Assembly: GCF_001045455.1 (NCBI RefSeq)
Contig: NZ_LFNE01000010.1
Coordinates: 1 to 64,000 of the forward strand
Source of the DNA: Chryseobacterium sp. FH2
Lineage (GTDB): Bacteria > Bacteroidota > Bacteroidia > Flavobacteriales > Weeksellaceae
DNA length: 64,000 nt
Reading direction: 5' to 3'
Shown: in pieces, positions 44,902 through 55,007 of the stretch
How the letters are laid out: each line of letters opens with the position of its first letter
Numbering within the stretch: the first letter of the stretch is position 1
Notes under the pieces: model-generated
What the model was told of the DNA's origin: nothing
The model's input: the letters and a program-made list of their open reading frames with translations, nothing else
The model's database searches: none
Program-made: the position numbers and the translations under genes

Positions 44902-46254
44902 ATGGCAAAATTAAAAACAGCATATTTCTGTCAAAACTGTGGAACTCAATATCCTCAATGGATGGGACAATGTAAAAATTGTGGAGAATGGAATACTTTG
45001 GTGGAAGAAGTCGTAGAAAAAACAACCTCACATAAAACTCCTCCTTTTTCAAAATCAAAACAACATGTTATCAATATTATTGAAGTTGAAACCAGCGAAG
45101 AACCTCGTATAAAAACACCATCTGAAGAGCTCAATCGAGTTTTGGGAGGCGGAATTGTTTTAGGCTCTGTCACGTTGATTGGCGGTGAACCCGGAATCGG
45201 AAAATCTACTCTTCTACTCCAGCTTGCTTTGAAAATGAAGAAAAAAATCTTCTATGTTTCAGGTGAAGAGAGCGCTTCCCAGATTAAAATGAGAGCTGAT
45301 AGATTAACGGATATTCAAAATCCAAACTGTTTTCTTTTTACCGAAACTTCTTTAGAAAAGATTCTCCATGAAGCAAAAAAATTAGAACCCGATTTTATCA
45401 TTATAGATTCTATACAGACTTTACAATCTCAATTAATAGAAAGCTCGCCCGGAACTGTTTCCCAAATCCGCGAATGTTCGAATGAGATTATAAAATATGC
45501 CAAAGAAAATAGTGTTCCTGTTTTTTTAGTAGGGCACATTACAAAAGACGGACAAATCGCAGGGCCAAAAGTTTTAGAACATATGGTAGATGTGGTTTTA
45601 AATTTCGACGGCGACAGAAACCACCTTTTCAGATTATTGAGGGCAAATAAAAACCGTTTTGGATCTACCTCAGAGATTGGGATTTATGAAATGATTTCTC
45701 AAGGTTTAAAAGAGATTAAAAATCCTTCTGAAATTTTAATTACAAAAAAATTCGAGGAACTTTCCGGAAATTCTATTGCGGTAACTTTAGAAGGAAACCG
45801 GCCGATGCTTTTGGAAATTCAGGCTTTGGTAAGTACGGCTGTTTATGGTACTCCGCAAAGGAGCTGTACGGGATTTGATTCAAAAAGACTGAATATGCTT
45901 TTGGCTGTTTTGGAAAAAAGAGCAGGTTTTCAGCTAGGCTCAAAAGACGTATTTTTAAATATCACAGGAGGCATAAAAACGGATGATCCTGCTTTAGATT
46001 TAGCAGTAATTGCTTCCGTACTTTCTTCCAATGAAGATATTGCTATTTCTGAACACTTCTGCTTCGCAGGAGAGATTGGCTTGAGCGGAGAAATTCGCCC
46101 TGTTGCACAAATCGAACAAAGAATTACAGAAGCAGAAAAGCTGGGTTACGAGAAAATTTTCGTTTCTAATCTTAATAAAATCCCGAAGAGAAAATTCGGA
46201 ATCATCATTGAAGAGGTCAGCAAAATTGAAGATTTCCACGAAAGACTTTTCTAG
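44902..46254 (+). CDS. radA: DNA repair protein RadA
   Basis: 450 residues. N-terminal zinc finger (C10, C13, C24, C27), RecA-type ATPase with Walker A GEPGIGKST (95-103) and Walker B FIIIDSIQT, the RadA-specific KNRFG motif, and a C-terminal Lon-like domain (FLNITGGIKTDDPALDLAVI, FAGEIGLSGEIRPV). RadA is a branch-migration helicase acting in recombinational repair. Complete and typical length. Confidence 0.97.
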   Translation: MAKLKTAYFCQNCGTQYPQWMGQCKNCGEWNTLVEEVVEKTTSHKTPPFSKSKQHVINIIEVETSEEPRIKTPSEELNRVLGGGIVLGSVTLIGGEPGIGKSTLLLQLALKMKKKIFYVSGEESASQIKMRADRLTDIQNPNCFLFTETSLEKILHEAKKLEPDFIIIDSIQTLQSQLIESSPGTVSQIRECSNEIIKYAKENSVPVFLVGHITKDGQIAGPKVLEHMVDVVLNFDGDRNHLFRLLRANKNRFGSTSEIGIYEMISQGLKEIKNPSEILITKKFEELSGNSIAVTLEGNRPMLLEIQALVSTAVYGTPQRSCTGFDSKRLNMLLAVLEKRAGFQLGSKDVFLNITGGIKTDDPALDLAVIASVLSSNEDIAISEHFCFAGEIGLSGEIRPVAQIEQRITEAEKLGYEKIFVSNLNKIPKRKFGIIIEEVSKIEDFHERLF

Positions 46255-46348
46255 AGTGAATGATAAATATTATTTGGCAAGTAAATAGCTAATGGAAAAA
46301 CAAAACTGAACGACTGGCTATTGCTATTTTTTTCATAACTTTATAGAG

Positions 46349-46942
46349 ATGAATTATCTGGCGCACTCTTTCCTTACTTTTACTGGCGGACAAATTGTTG
46401 GTCAGTTTTTGGAAGATTTTATCCGAAACCGGGACCGCTTTTCCTTTCCGAAAGACATTCAGGATGGGATAACCTTACACAGAGCAATTGATACTTTTAC
46501 AGATGCTCATCCAGCTATTCATGAAGCAAAAAAAGTTTTTGCGCCTTTGGTAAGATTATACGCAGGAGCTTTTGTAGATGTTGCTATGGATTATTTTGTA
46601 GCCAATGATTTATCCCTAAATTCTTTAGCAGAGTGGAAAGCACATTCATTACGGGTTTATCGGGTTTTGAACGAAAATGAAAAATGGCTTCCTGAAAATT
46701 TTAAAATGATGCTGAAAAAAATGGAAGAGGATGATTGGTTATATAATTATAGAGAAGACTGGGCCATTAAATTCAGCATGAGAAATGTTTTAAACAAAGC
46801 TAAATATTTAGATAAAGATATTCCGGTTTTTGAAGCTTTTTTGGGAAACAAAGATATTCTTCAGAAATACTATGATGATTTCTTTCCTGATCTTTTGGCA
46901 CACACTAATGGAATCAATACCCTCTTACAATTAGAAAACTAA
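46349..46942 (+). CDS. Acyl-carrier-protein phosphodiesterase (AcpH-like)
   Basis: 197 residues of the HD-like AcpH family: MNYLAHSFLTF at the start, FSFPKDIQDGITLHRAIDTFTDAHP, DVAMDYFVANDLS, WLYNYREDWAIKFSMRNVL, FFPDLLAH. AcpH removes the 4'-phosphopantetheine arm from ACP. The usual G-N-L-x-x-D-F segment reads GQFLEDFIRN here, keeping the acidic residue. Follows radA by 94 bases and has a TAACTTTA box in between. Confidence 0.85.
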   Translation: MNYLAHSFLTFTGGQIVGQFLEDFIRNRDRFSFPKDIQDGITLHRAIDTFTDAHPAIHEAKKVFAPLVRLYAGAFVDVAMDYFVANDLSLNSLAEWKAHSLRVYRVLNENEKWLPENFKMMLKKMEEDDWLYNYREDWAIKFSMRNVLNKAKYLDKDIPVFEAFLGNKDILQKYYDDFFPDLLAHTNGINTLLQLEN

Positions 46943-46985
46943 TGCAAAAATATTTAGTTTTAGCTATCAAAACGGATATGAAATA

Positions 46986-47510
46986 TTAAAACTGCTGGTA
47001 CAAATAACGGTTAGGATATGTCATTTTTTCACTTTTCCTTTCTCCATTTACAATAATATGTACAATGTTTATCTGGTCATCAAACAGATTATACAAAAAA
47101 CTTACCGCAGCTTCTATTTTTTTTGGATTATCAACAACTTCCGATTCTAGGAAAACATTTACAGATTCGCTATCCTCCTGATATCCAATGTAGTTAACTT
47201 TCAAAAACTTATTATTTGTTTTAAGCTTAAAATATTCTGAAGAATAATCTTTTAAAGCATCATTCAACCTTGATTTATAGTTAATATCATTAAAATGAAA
47301 AGGTTTCGAATATTTTTTATTCAGAGCATTTTCCAAATCATCAAGAAAAAAACGTCCTGTAATCTCAAATGTTTTTGTTTTCGAATTATAATTAATTTCT
47401 AGAGAGCCAACATGATAAGGATGAAATTCTTTTGCAGAAACAAAAGTCTGAAACCCCAGCGATAACACTAAAAAAATGGCGAAAAAATATTTTTTTAAAA
47501 CTAAAAGCAT
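46986..47510 (-). CDS. DUF6702-family secreted protein
   Basis: 174 residues with an N-terminal signal/anchor (FFAIFLVLSLGFQTFVSA) and a conserved HPYHVGSLEINYNSKTKTFE motif typical of DUF6702 proteins in Bacteroidota, which often sit beside M1 peptidase and HupE-like genes as here. Function unknown. A TATATTTG -7 box 19 bases upstream of the ATG (47529-47536) serves it; convergent with the ACP phosphodiesterase gene. Confidence 0.8.
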   Translation of the reverse strand: MLLVLKKYFFAIFLVLSLGFQTFVSAKEFHPYHVGSLEINYNSKTKTFEITGRFFLDDLENALNKKYSKPFHFNDINYKSRLNDALKDYSSEYFKLKTNNKFLKVNYIGYQEDSESVNVFLESEVVDNPKKIEAAVSFLYNLFDDQINIVHIIVNGERKSEKMTYPNRYLYQQF

Positions 47511-47528
47511 TCCTAATAATATTTAAAA

Positions 47529-47536
47529 CAAATATA
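47529..47536 (-). promoter_or_regulatory. Promoter -7 box (TATATTTG) of the DUF6702 gene
   Basis: Exact TAnnTTTG match next to the terminator of the upstream subtilase gene. Confidence 0.55.
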
Positions 47537-47538
47537 AA

Positions 47539-47567
47539 AAAAGTGACAGTCAAACCACTGCCACTTT
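47539..47567 (-). terminator. Terminator of the subtilase gene
   Basis: Hairpin AAAGTG-A-CAGT/ACTG-C-CACTTT with one internal mismatch, flanked by an A-tract that gives a U-run on the minus strand. Confidence 0.65.
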
Positions 47568-47594
47568 ATGAATCATATTTTAATTTTTAATGTA

Positions 47595-50500
47595 TTATTC
47601 TTTAATTACCTTTTTAACAATTTTTGTTTTATTATCTAAAGTAATATCAAAAAGATAAGTTCCTTTAACCAAACCGGATACGTCAACTTTATCCTTAGAA
47701 TTAACACTCATTGTATTTACTAATTTTCCAGATGCATCAATAATAGTAATTGTAGCTTTAGACGCTTTTCCAAGATCAACACTTACATACATTTTAGCAG
47801 GATTCGGATAGATATTCACTCCTGAATCTGCTTTAATATCATTAGTCCCTAAAGCAGTAGAATTAGTTTTTACAAAATATCCACCAAAGCCTGTTGTCTG
47901 GAAAGTAACTTCCCAATATTGATAGGTAGCATTCCATACAATATCAGCTGCATTTGGTGTAATAGTGGTTGCAGAACCTCCATAAGAAGCTACTGTTCCC
48001 GTATTGCTTGCACTTGTTCCTGCATATTTTTCAATGATGAGGTTCGCTTTATTGGCATTATCCGTACTCGAAGTTGGCAATTTTACAGTACTTGTCATAT
48101 TATAAGCATCAAATTCTGCTTGTTTGAAATATAATGTAATTTTTCCTGTTGCTGTAGTTGCATTTGCATCAGGGTTGATCTCATATCTTCTTGAGACGTA
48201 ATTTGGTTGTGCATTATCCACCCAAACTTTTGAAGTAACATTTCCAGCAACCGTGCTTGCTGTTTCTTTTTCCACTCTCGTAATAAACTGGCAAGCATTT
48301 GTAAAATAATTATATCCGTTTGCAACTGCTAAAACTTTATTTTGATTTGAAGTGGCCAGATTTTTCACCTCAGCGATATTCTCATAAACAGTTGCTCTCA
48401 TTTTTAAATCAAATGTTCTATCGGTCCAAACTGTTCCATCTGTAGACGTTTTTGAACGTCCGCTTGGTGATATTGGTTCATTTTTCATAGAAATTCTGCC
48501 ATTAAGGCCATTTACTACAATATAGAAATCTTTCCCTGTAGCCACCTGAACATTTAAATCTGATAAATCAATATAATTCCAAGTAAATCTTTGAATATCA
48601 TTCACCCAAGAAGAAACTGTTTTTGTAGCAACAATATCTCCAGGATTACCATTCGCATCTACTTTTCTAACCTGAATATTTACTGCCATATCATTCGGAA
48701 TCACAGTAGTTCCTGTTGCAAAAGAAACCGCTCCTAATCTACCGGTTAATGTAGGTGTATAACGAACTGCTAAAGCTGTATTTTCAAAATAAGAGTTAGC
48801 TTCCGTATTTGCTATTACAAAAGGCTCATCGTACGTAACTGTCTCAAAATTAGATTTTACACAGCCCAACTCATCAGTAACAGCCTTATAAATATCTAGT
48901 TTTCCATATCCCCATCTTGAATTCGGAATAGTTCCTGTTGCTTCATCTTGTCTTGCATTTGCGGTCAGTCGGGATTTTACCTGTGCGGCCGTCAATGTAG
49001 GATTAGCCTGAAGCAGCAATGCTACAGCTCCCGCAACACCAGGAGAAGACATACTCGTTCCCTGATTCTTCACATAATAATTAGTATCGTTAATGATATC
49101 CGAAGCTGCCGGAACTGAATTACTTGATCTTACAGAAATAACATTTTGTCCTGATGCCGTAATATCAGGTTTCTGAAAACCATCAGCTCTTGGTCCTTGC
49201 GAACTAAATGTTGAAATAGACTCTTGCGGAGTAAGTGTATAATAACCACCTGCAGCAGTATACCAACTAGCTCTCCCCATATACGAAGCAACAGTAATAG
49301 CATTTGAAGCATTACCTGGTGAACCTACAATATATTCATTATCCCCATTTTGTAACACTGTTGCAACTCCTTGAGAATAAAGCCAGCCATGGAAAGTGGT
49401 CGCTTGAGTACCATTATTAGTAATTTCTAAAGTATATGTTCCCTGAGTATTTGTTGTAGAACCTGCAGGCCTTGATACAATAAGCTGTACAAATCTGTTT
49501 CCGTTATTAGTATATGTATAATTATACATTGTTGCAGTCAATCCTCCTCCTAAAATATTATGAGTTGTATTTGTGCTTATATTCTGAATATATTGCTGCC
49601 CGTCAGGAGCTGTAAGCTTAGCCGTTACCGGGCCGTCATTATTAGCAAACATCAAAAAAGCAAAAGCGGTTGCTGCTGTTGTATTGCTACCTACAGTAAA
49701 AGTATAAGTGCCTGAAGCATTTGCTCCAAGATCCAATTTTCTGTGAAGATTACTTCCATATTCGTTTCCAGCAGATATCACTACCACTCTACCTGGTCCT
49801 GATGTGGTAAAATCATTTACAGCCGTTTCATGAGTTTCAGTTCCGTCATGCGCACTTCCTTGCCCTCCGATACTCATATTTACAACGATTGGCTTATTTA
49901 AAGCTGTTGCAACATTTTTAAAATATGTTAAGGCATTAATTGTATTTGTAGTAGGAAAAGAACCATTCCCCCCTTTCACAAAAACAATATCTGCATCCGA
50001 GGCAAATCCTTTATGCCTTTTGTCGGCAAATCCCATCCCATTTCCGGCAGCAGTACCAGTAACATGCGATCCATGACCGTTAGTATCATTTTCACGAACA
50101 AAATTTGCAGGAGTTCCGTCTAATTCATCTTCAATCTGAGCTCTTGTATATTCTACACCTGTTGCAAATCCCGCAGGAGGTGCTTCTGAACCCTGAGCCG
50201 TCAAAGTTTGATCCCAAATAGAAACAATTCTACTTTTAGTTTGATCTGTTGCATTTCTAAAATCTGGATGCTTCCAGTCTATACCAGTATCATAAACACC
50301 AACCAAAACTCCTGTTCCATTATAAGATGTATTATTAAAAACACCAGACTGTAATAAACTTGCACCAGATTGTGCTCTTGCTACATCGTTATGAAGCTCA
50401 TCAAATGTTGGTCCCATTATAGAAGTAACATATGGCAGCTTCAAAAGCTTTTCTATGTCATCAATGCTCACTAGAGCTGTTGCAAAAGTGGGTAATTGAC

Positions 50501-50825
50501 TTTGAACCAAAATACCGTCGGATTTTAATTTTTCTGGAGTTTTCGTATATATAATACATGAATACATTGTCTGAGCCCCTTTAGAAGTCACAACAAGGTG
50601 TTTATCAAGTTTTAAATCAGAACGTTCAAAATCTTTTATCGCATTTTCAGTAACTATTTTATCCTTATTTTGAAGCAAAATTTCAAATCTGGCATCTAAT
50701 TTTTGTACTTGTGCAGAAAAAGTATAAGAATACAATCCTAAAAAAGCGGCGGCGGCATTACGAAGAATTTTCGCTCCTTCATAAGGAATGTTTACTTTTG
50801 TAAAGAGTAATTTTTTTATATCCAT
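47595..50825 (-). CDS. T9SS-exported subtilisin-like (S8) serine protease
   Basis: 1076 residues. A long signal peptide ends near SAQ (37-39). Catalytic triad: Asp179 (VGVYDTGIDWKHPDF), His251 (DTNGHGSHVTGTAAG) and Ser591 (GTSMSSPGVAGA). A ~130-residue insert lies between the oxyanion region (SAGNEYGSN) and Ser. Downstream are beta-sandwich domains, then a T9SS type A sorting domain (IYPNPAKMYVSVDLGK ... IVKKVIKE). Secreted or surface protease for protein degradation. A perfect inverted repeat overlaps the start codon (50825-50848), suggesting regulation at transcription start or translation. Confidence 0.95.
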   Translation of the reverse strand: MDIKKLLFTKVNIPYEGAKILRNAAAAFLGLYSYTFSAQVQKLDARFEILLQNKDKIVTENAIKDFERSDLKLDKHLVVTSKGAQTMYSCIIYTKTPEKLKSDGILVQSQLPTFATALVSIDDIEKLLKLPYVTSIMGPTFDELHNDVARAQSGASLLQSGVFNNTSYNGTGVLVGVYDTGIDWKHPDFRNATDQTKSRIVSIWDQTLTAQGSEAPPAGFATGVEYTRAQIEDELDGTPANFVRENDTNGHGSHVTGTAAGNGMGFADKRHKGFASDADIVFVKGGNGSFPTTNTINALTYFKNVATALNKPIVVNMSIGGQGSAHDGTETHETAVNDFTTSGPGRVVVISAGNEYGSNLHRKLDLGANASGTYTFTVGSNTTAATAFAFLMFANNDGPVTAKLTAPDGQQYIQNISTNTTHNILGGGLTATMYNYTYTNNGNRFVQLIVSRPAGSTTNTQGTYTLEITNNGTQATTFHGWLYSQGVATVLQNGDNEYIVGSPGNASNAITVASYMGRASWYTAAGGYYTLTPQESISTFSSQGPRADGFQKPDITASGQNVISVRSSNSVPAASDIINDTNYYVKNQGTSMSSPGVAGAVALLLQANPTLTAAQVKSRLTANARQDEATGTIPNSRWGYGKLDIYKAVTDELGCVKSNFETVTYDEPFVIANTEANSYFENTALAVRYTPTLTGRLGAVSFATGTTVIPNDMAVNIQVRKVDANGNPGDIVATKTVSSWVNDIQRFTWNYIDLSDLNVQVATGKDFYIVVNGLNGRISMKNEPISPSGRSKTSTDGTVWTDRTFDLKMRATVYENIAEVKNLATSNQNKVLAVANGYNYFTNACQFITRVEKETASTVAGNVTSKVWVDNAQPNYVSRRYEINPDANATTATGKITLYFKQAEFDAYNMTSTVKLPTSSTDNANKANLIIEKYAGTSASNTGTVASYGGSATTITPNAADIVWNATYQYWEVTFQTTGFGGYFVKTNSTALGTNDIKADSGVNIYPNPAKMYVSVDLGKASKATITIIDASGKLVNTMSVNSKDKVDVSGLVKGTYLFDITLDNKTKIVKKVIKE

Positions 50826-50848
50826 TGTAAACAGTTTTAAGTTTACAA
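50825..50848. promoter_or_regulatory. Perfect inverted repeat TTGTAAAC-N8-GTTTACAA at the protease start
   Basis: Eight-base arms separated by eight bases; the left arm touches the ATG, the right arm overlaps a TATAATTG promoter-like box (50846-50853, minus strand). Either a repressor operator or a leader hairpin. Confidence 0.55.
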
Positions 50849-50974
50849 TTATACGATTTTTATTTAAAATTACTTTACCCTATCATATTATTAACATTCA
50901 GAATAGTAAGTATAATAAAATACTATAATTAACATCATTTAATGCAATAATTAAAATTTAAAAATGAGAATCAA

Positions 50975-51553
50975 ATGCAGGACTTTCTATTTTATCTAAA
51001 TCTTGGCTGGGAACATATTATTTCACTGGATGCGCTGGATCATCAGCTTTTCGTACTGGCTTTGATTGCGGTTTATTCATACAATGACTGGAAAAAAGTC
51101 TTGATTCTTATTACAGCCTTTACCATCGGGCATTCTGTTACTTTAGCTTTAAGCATTTTAGATATTATAAGAATCAATTCGGCATGGGTAGAGTTTCTAA
51201 TTCCGTTGACTATCGTCATTACTTCTTTAGATAATATTTTGATGAAGAATAAAAAACAAACTCTGATGCGGGCCAATTATTATTTAGCTTTAGTTTTTGG
51301 TCTTATTCACGGAATGGGTTTTGCCAATACAGCCAGAGTGATGATTGCAAAAAATCAAAGTATTGCTATTCCGCTTTTAGGGTTTAATATCGGGCTGGAA
51401 TTGGGGCAAGTTGTGATTGTTTTCGCGATATTAATTCTACTTTTCATACTCCTGAATATTGTCAAGATTAATAAAAAAGACTGGATATTATTTGTTTCCT
51501 CAGGTGTTTTTGCTTTATCATTAAAAATGACCTTGGAAAGAATTCCATTTTAG
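50975..51553 (+). CDS. HupE/UreJ-like membrane protein
   Basis: 192 residues with about six TM helices and the family pattern WEHIISLDALDHQLFVLAL, FTIGHSVTLALS, VFGLIHGMGFAN, GFNIGLELGQV. HupE/UreJ proteins are linked to nickel or metal uptake, but in Bacteroidota the gene accompanies M1 peptidase and DUF6702 genes and its substrate is not established. The conserved histidines (HxxxxDALDH, GLIHGMG) could bind metal. Divergent from the subtilase gene. Confidence 0.88.
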   Translation: MQDFLFYLNLGWEHIISLDALDHQLFVLALIAVYSYNDWKKVLILITAFTIGHSVTLALSILDIIRINSAWVEFLIPLTIVITSLDNILMKNKKQTLMRANYYLALVFGLIHGMGFANTARVMIAKNQSIAIPLLGFNIGLELGQVVIVFAILILLFILLNIVKINKKDWILFVSSGVFALSLKMTLERIPF

Positions 51554-51588
51554 GCTGAAACATTTTCAACTTTTCAACTACTTATTAT

Positions 51589-51596
51589 TATATTTG
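51589..51596 (+). promoter_or_regulatory. Promoter -7 box (TATATTTG) of the M1 peptidase gene
   Basis: Exact TAnnTTTG match 23 bases before the ATG at 51619. Confidence 0.6.
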
Positions 51597-51618
51597 ATAA
51601 TTCTTAAATGATTGGGTC

Positions 51619-53997
51619 ATGAAATTAAAAGTAACCGCACTTTCGGTTTTATTATATGCTGGGGCATCTGCTCAAAATATTCAAAACAATCCGGGAAGTA
51701 ATCACGGAAATAAATTTGAGCAATTAGGGACAATACTTCCGACTCCCAATATGTACAGGACAGCTTCCGGAGCTCCCGGACACGGATATTGGCAAAACAG
51801 AGCCGACTATGATATCACAGCTTATCTGGATGAGGACAAAAGAAATCTGAAAGGCTCCGAAACAGTTACTTACTACAATAATTCACCGGATGATTTAGAC
51901 TACATCTGGCTTCAACTGGATGAAAACCAACAATCGAGTGTAAAAAACGCAGATTATCAGAATTCGTCTATTATCCCAAAAACTACAACAGATCAACATT
52001 TAAAAATTACAGAACTTCCAGCAAAGGATGACGGTTATGGTGTAAACCTTGAAAAAGTAACAGACGCATCCGGAAATCCTTTAAAATATACGGTCAACAA
52101 AACGATGATGCGTATTGATTTGCCTAAAGTTCTGAAAAAAGGTGAAAAATTTATATTTAAAATCAACTGGAATTATAATATTCCGAATAGAATCATAAAA
52201 GGTGGTCGTGGAGGTTATGAAAACTTTTCTGAAGATGGAAATGACCTTTATACTATGACACAATGGTACCCCAGAATGTGTGTCTATAGCGATTTTCAAG
52301 GGTGGCAGAATCACCAGTTTACAGGAAGAGGCGAATTTGCGTTGGTTTTCGGAAACTTTAAAGTTTCCATGAACGTTCCTGCAGATCATATTGTAGGTGG
52401 AACGGGTGAATGTAAAAATTACGATCAAGTTTTAAATTCAGACCAATTAGCAAGATACAGAAAAGCAGAAAATGCTGCCGAACCAATTGAAATTGTAACT
52501 TTAGATGAAGCTAAAAAAGCAGAAAAAAATCATTCAAAACAAAGGAAAACATGGAATTTCGAAGCGAATGATGTGAGAGATTTTGCCTGGACTTCTTCAA
52601 GAAAATTCGTTTGGGACGGAATGCGCGTAACCATTCCTGAGAACAATAATAAAGTAATGGCAATGAGCTTCTACCCAAAAGAAGCTTACGGATTGTATAG
52701 AAACTATTCAACAAAAGCGATTGCTCATACCATTAAAACATATTCAGAGTTTACAATACCTTACCCCTACCCTGTTGCTCAGTCTGTAGAAGCAGCAAAC
52801 GGAATGGAATATCCTATGATTTGTTTCAACTTCGGAAGAACCGAAAAAGACGGGACTTATTCGGAAGGCACAAAAAACGGAATGATTGGTGTAATTATTC
52901 ATGAAGTAGGACACAACTTCTTCCCGATGATTGTAAATTCAGACGAAAGACAGTGGAGCTGGATGGATGAAGGTTTAAATACATTTACAGAATATCTTAC
53001 CGAAGAAAAATGGGACAACAAATTCCCATCAAAAAGAGGTCCGGCCTGGACGATTGTTGATTACATGAAACTTCCGAAAGATCAATTGGAACCTATCATG
53101 ACAAACTCTGAAAATATTGTTCAGTTTGGCCCAAATGCCTATTCAAAACCGGCAACAGGATTGAATATTCTTCGTGAAACCATTATGGGAAGGGAACTTT
53201 TTGACAAAGCCTTTAAAACCTATGCTAAAAGATGGGCATTCAAACACCCTGAACCTGCAGATTTTTTCAGAACAATGGAAGATGCAAGCGGTGAAGACCT
53301 GGACTGGTTCTGGAGAGGCTGGTTCTACGGAACGGATCCTGTGGATATTGCCATTGATAAGGTAACGGTTGCAACGCCTGATTTAGATGCAGTACCGGTT
53401 GTAAAAGAAGAAACATATAATGTTGAGAAGCCTTTGCAAAATGAGTTTGAAGATATTTCAAAAATCAGAAACAGAGAAGATAAAAATATTACTTTCGATG
53501 TGGAGAAAGATAAAAGTCTTCAGGATTTTTATTATAGATACGACAGAGGTCAGGAAAAAGTTGACACCAACAGAACCTATACTTTAAAGAAAGAAGAAAA
53601 TACTGCTTTAGACTCTAAAGACAAGAGTAAATTTAAAAGCATCACTGCTTACCAGGTTGATTTTGTAAACAAAGGCGGTTTGGTAATGCCTATTATTCTT
53701 GAATTTACTTTTGAAGACGGTACAAAACTTCGTGATAAATCTTCTGCTCAAATCTGGAGATTAAACGAGCAAAAAGTTTCCAAAACGTTTTATTTTGATA
53801 AAAAATTAAAATCAATACAGCTTGATCCGATGAGAGAAACGGCTGATATTGATACTTCAAACAATTTCTGGAGTAATGACGGAAGCTCTTCTCCCACTTC
53901 AAAATTCCAATTATTTAAGCAAAAACAAAACGGCCCCGTAAGAGGTGGGTCAAACGGAAAAGTAAACCCGATGCAGGCCGCAGGAAAGAAAAGCTAA
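51619..53997 (+). CDS. M1-family zinc metallopeptidase
   Basis: 792 residues with a signal peptide (LLYAGASAQ). The N-terminal beta domain (YDITAYLDEDKRNLKGSETV) is followed by the gluzincin site HEVGH (428-432) and the third ligand Glu451 in MDEGLNTF, exactly 18 residues later. The exopeptidase GxMEN motif is replaced by NGMEYPM, as in the large-peptidase Bacteroidota branch. A C-terminal basic tail (NGPVRGGSNGKVNPM) lacks a T9SS domain, so it is likely periplasmic. Role: peptide degradation. Confidence 0.93.
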   Translation: MKLKVTALSVLLYAGASAQNIQNNPGSNHGNKFEQLGTILPTPNMYRTASGAPGHGYWQNRADYDITAYLDEDKRNLKGSETVTYYNNSPDDLDYIWLQLDENQQSSVKNADYQNSSIIPKTTTDQHLKITELPAKDDGYGVNLEKVTDASGNPLKYTVNKTMMRIDLPKVLKKGEKFIFKINWNYNIPNRIIKGGRGGYENFSEDGNDLYTMTQWYPRMCVYSDFQGWQNHQFTGRGEFALVFGNFKVSMNVPADHIVGGTGECKNYDQVLNSDQLARYRKAENAAEPIEIVTLDEAKKAEKNHSKQRKTWNFEANDVRDFAWTSSRKFVWDGMRVTIPENNNKVMAMSFYPKEAYGLYRNYSTKAIAHTIKTYSEFTIPYPYPVAQSVEAANGMEYPMICFNFGRTEKDGTYSEGTKNGMIGVIIHEVGHNFFPMIVNSDERQWSWMDEGLNTFTEYLTEEKWDNKFPSKRGPAWTIVDYMKLPKDQLEPIMTNSENIVQFGPNAYSKPATGLNILRETIMGRELFDKAFKTYAKRWAFKHPEPADFFRTMEDASGEDLDWFWRGWFYGTDPVDIAIDKVTVATPDLDAVPVVKEETYNVEKPLQNEFEDISKIRNREDKNITFDVEKDKSLQDFYYRYDRGQEKVDTNRTYTLKKEENTALDSKDKSKFKSITAYQVDFVNKGGLVMPIILEFTFEDGTKLRDKSSAQIWRLNEQKVSKTFYFDKKLKSIQLDPMRETADIDTSNNFWSNDGSSSPTSKFQLFKQKQNGPVRGGSNGKVNPMQAAGKKS

Positions 53998-54012
53998 AAA
54001 ATATAACTTCTA

Positions 54013-54046
54013 AAAAAAGTATTCAGAATCTGGATACTTTTTTTTT
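54013..54046 (+). terminator. Terminator of the M1 peptidase gene
   Basis: AAAGTATTCAGA/CTGGATACTTT hairpin followed by a T-run. Confidence 0.8.
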
Positions 54047-54079
54047 AGATTTGCCATTTATAAAAAACTTTAAAAATCC

Positions 54080-54967
54080 ATGAAAAAACTTAGTGCTTTA
54101 TTGCTGTTCGTCTTTTCAGCGCACAGCTTTTTTGCTCAATCTTTACAATTTTATACCGGAAAAAGAGATTTTCTTCCTATCGAAATTCTGATGGAAGACG
54201 GCAGTACGAAAAAGGGATTTGCCCAGGATTTTATGCTTCCGGATGTTGCCACTTTCAGCTTTATGGGAAAAGGTGCAAAGAATGCTAATTTAGACAGAAA
54301 AGAAGTAAAATTTAAAACATCAAAAAGCGATACCGAAGTGCAATCTATTCCTGTTTCAGATATAAAAAGTCTTATTTATACAAATGAAGAGACACTGGAA
54401 ACATTTCAATTAGACAAACGTCTTGTTAAGGAAATAAATAATGATCTGGAAATGGAATCAGAAGGAACAGTATTAATGCTTCCCCTGATGGAAAAAGGTC
54501 CAATCAACCTGTATGGCTATAGAAGTATGATGTGTAAATCAGATTTTGGAGATAATTTTTCTTCAGGGTTTAATGGAAACGAAGACAATTGCCAACTGAC
54601 GTATGTAATGATTTATTTAAGCAAATCAAACGAAACTTTTGCCATTGCACCGGTAGACTACAGCTCACTAAGCCCTTTAGCATTATTCAACTTAAAAACA
54701 TTATATAAAAAATTTTATAAAGCTTACGAAATTGTAGGAGCCGACTGCCCTGAATTTCTGAAAAAAGTAGATGAAGCAAGACAAAACGATTATTTTTCCA
54801 ATAAAACTTTTAAAGAAAACAAGAGAGCAACAGATGATGAAAGAAAAGCTTTGCTTAAAGGAAAAAAAGGTGCTGAAGCTTCAAGAATCAATATGAAATA
54901 CAGAACAGAATTATACACAAAAATGTATAAAAAGCTGATTGACGATTATCAGCAGTCCTGTAAATAA
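54080..54967 (+). CDS. Secreted protein of unknown function
   Basis: 295 residues. Signal peptide MKKLSALLLFVFSAHSFFAQ; then a beta-rich N-terminal part with DGSTKKGFAQDFMLPDVATF and IPVSDIKSLIYTNEET, reminiscent of small secreted Bacteroidota proteins that start with a GxI/DxxIxxL pattern, and a helical lysine-rich C-terminus (FKENKRATDDERKALLKGKK ... DYQQSCK) with four cysteines overall. No family recognised. Own terminator follows at 54977. Confidence 0.75.
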   Translation: MKKLSALLLFVFSAHSFFAQSLQFYTGKRDFLPIEILMEDGSTKKGFAQDFMLPDVATFSFMGKGAKNANLDRKEVKFKTSKSDTEVQSIPVSDIKSLIYTNEETLETFQLDKRLVKEINNDLEMESEGTVLMLPLMEKGPINLYGYRSMMCKSDFGDNFSSGFNGNEDNCQLTYVMIYLSKSNETFAIAPVDYSSLSPLALFNLKTLYKKFYKAYEIVGADCPEFLKKVDEARQNDYFSNKTFKENKRATDDERKALLKGKKGAEASRINMKYRTELYTKMYKKLIDDYQQSCK

Positions 54968-54976
54968 CTAAAATTT

Positions 54977-55007
54977 AAAAGTCGCCTGTTTTTCATGTGA
55001 CTTTTTT
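54977..55007 (+). terminator. Terminator of the 54080 gene
   Basis: AAAAGTCGC/GTGACTTTT hairpin with one mismatch and T-run, upstream of the groES regulatory region. Confidence 0.75.
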
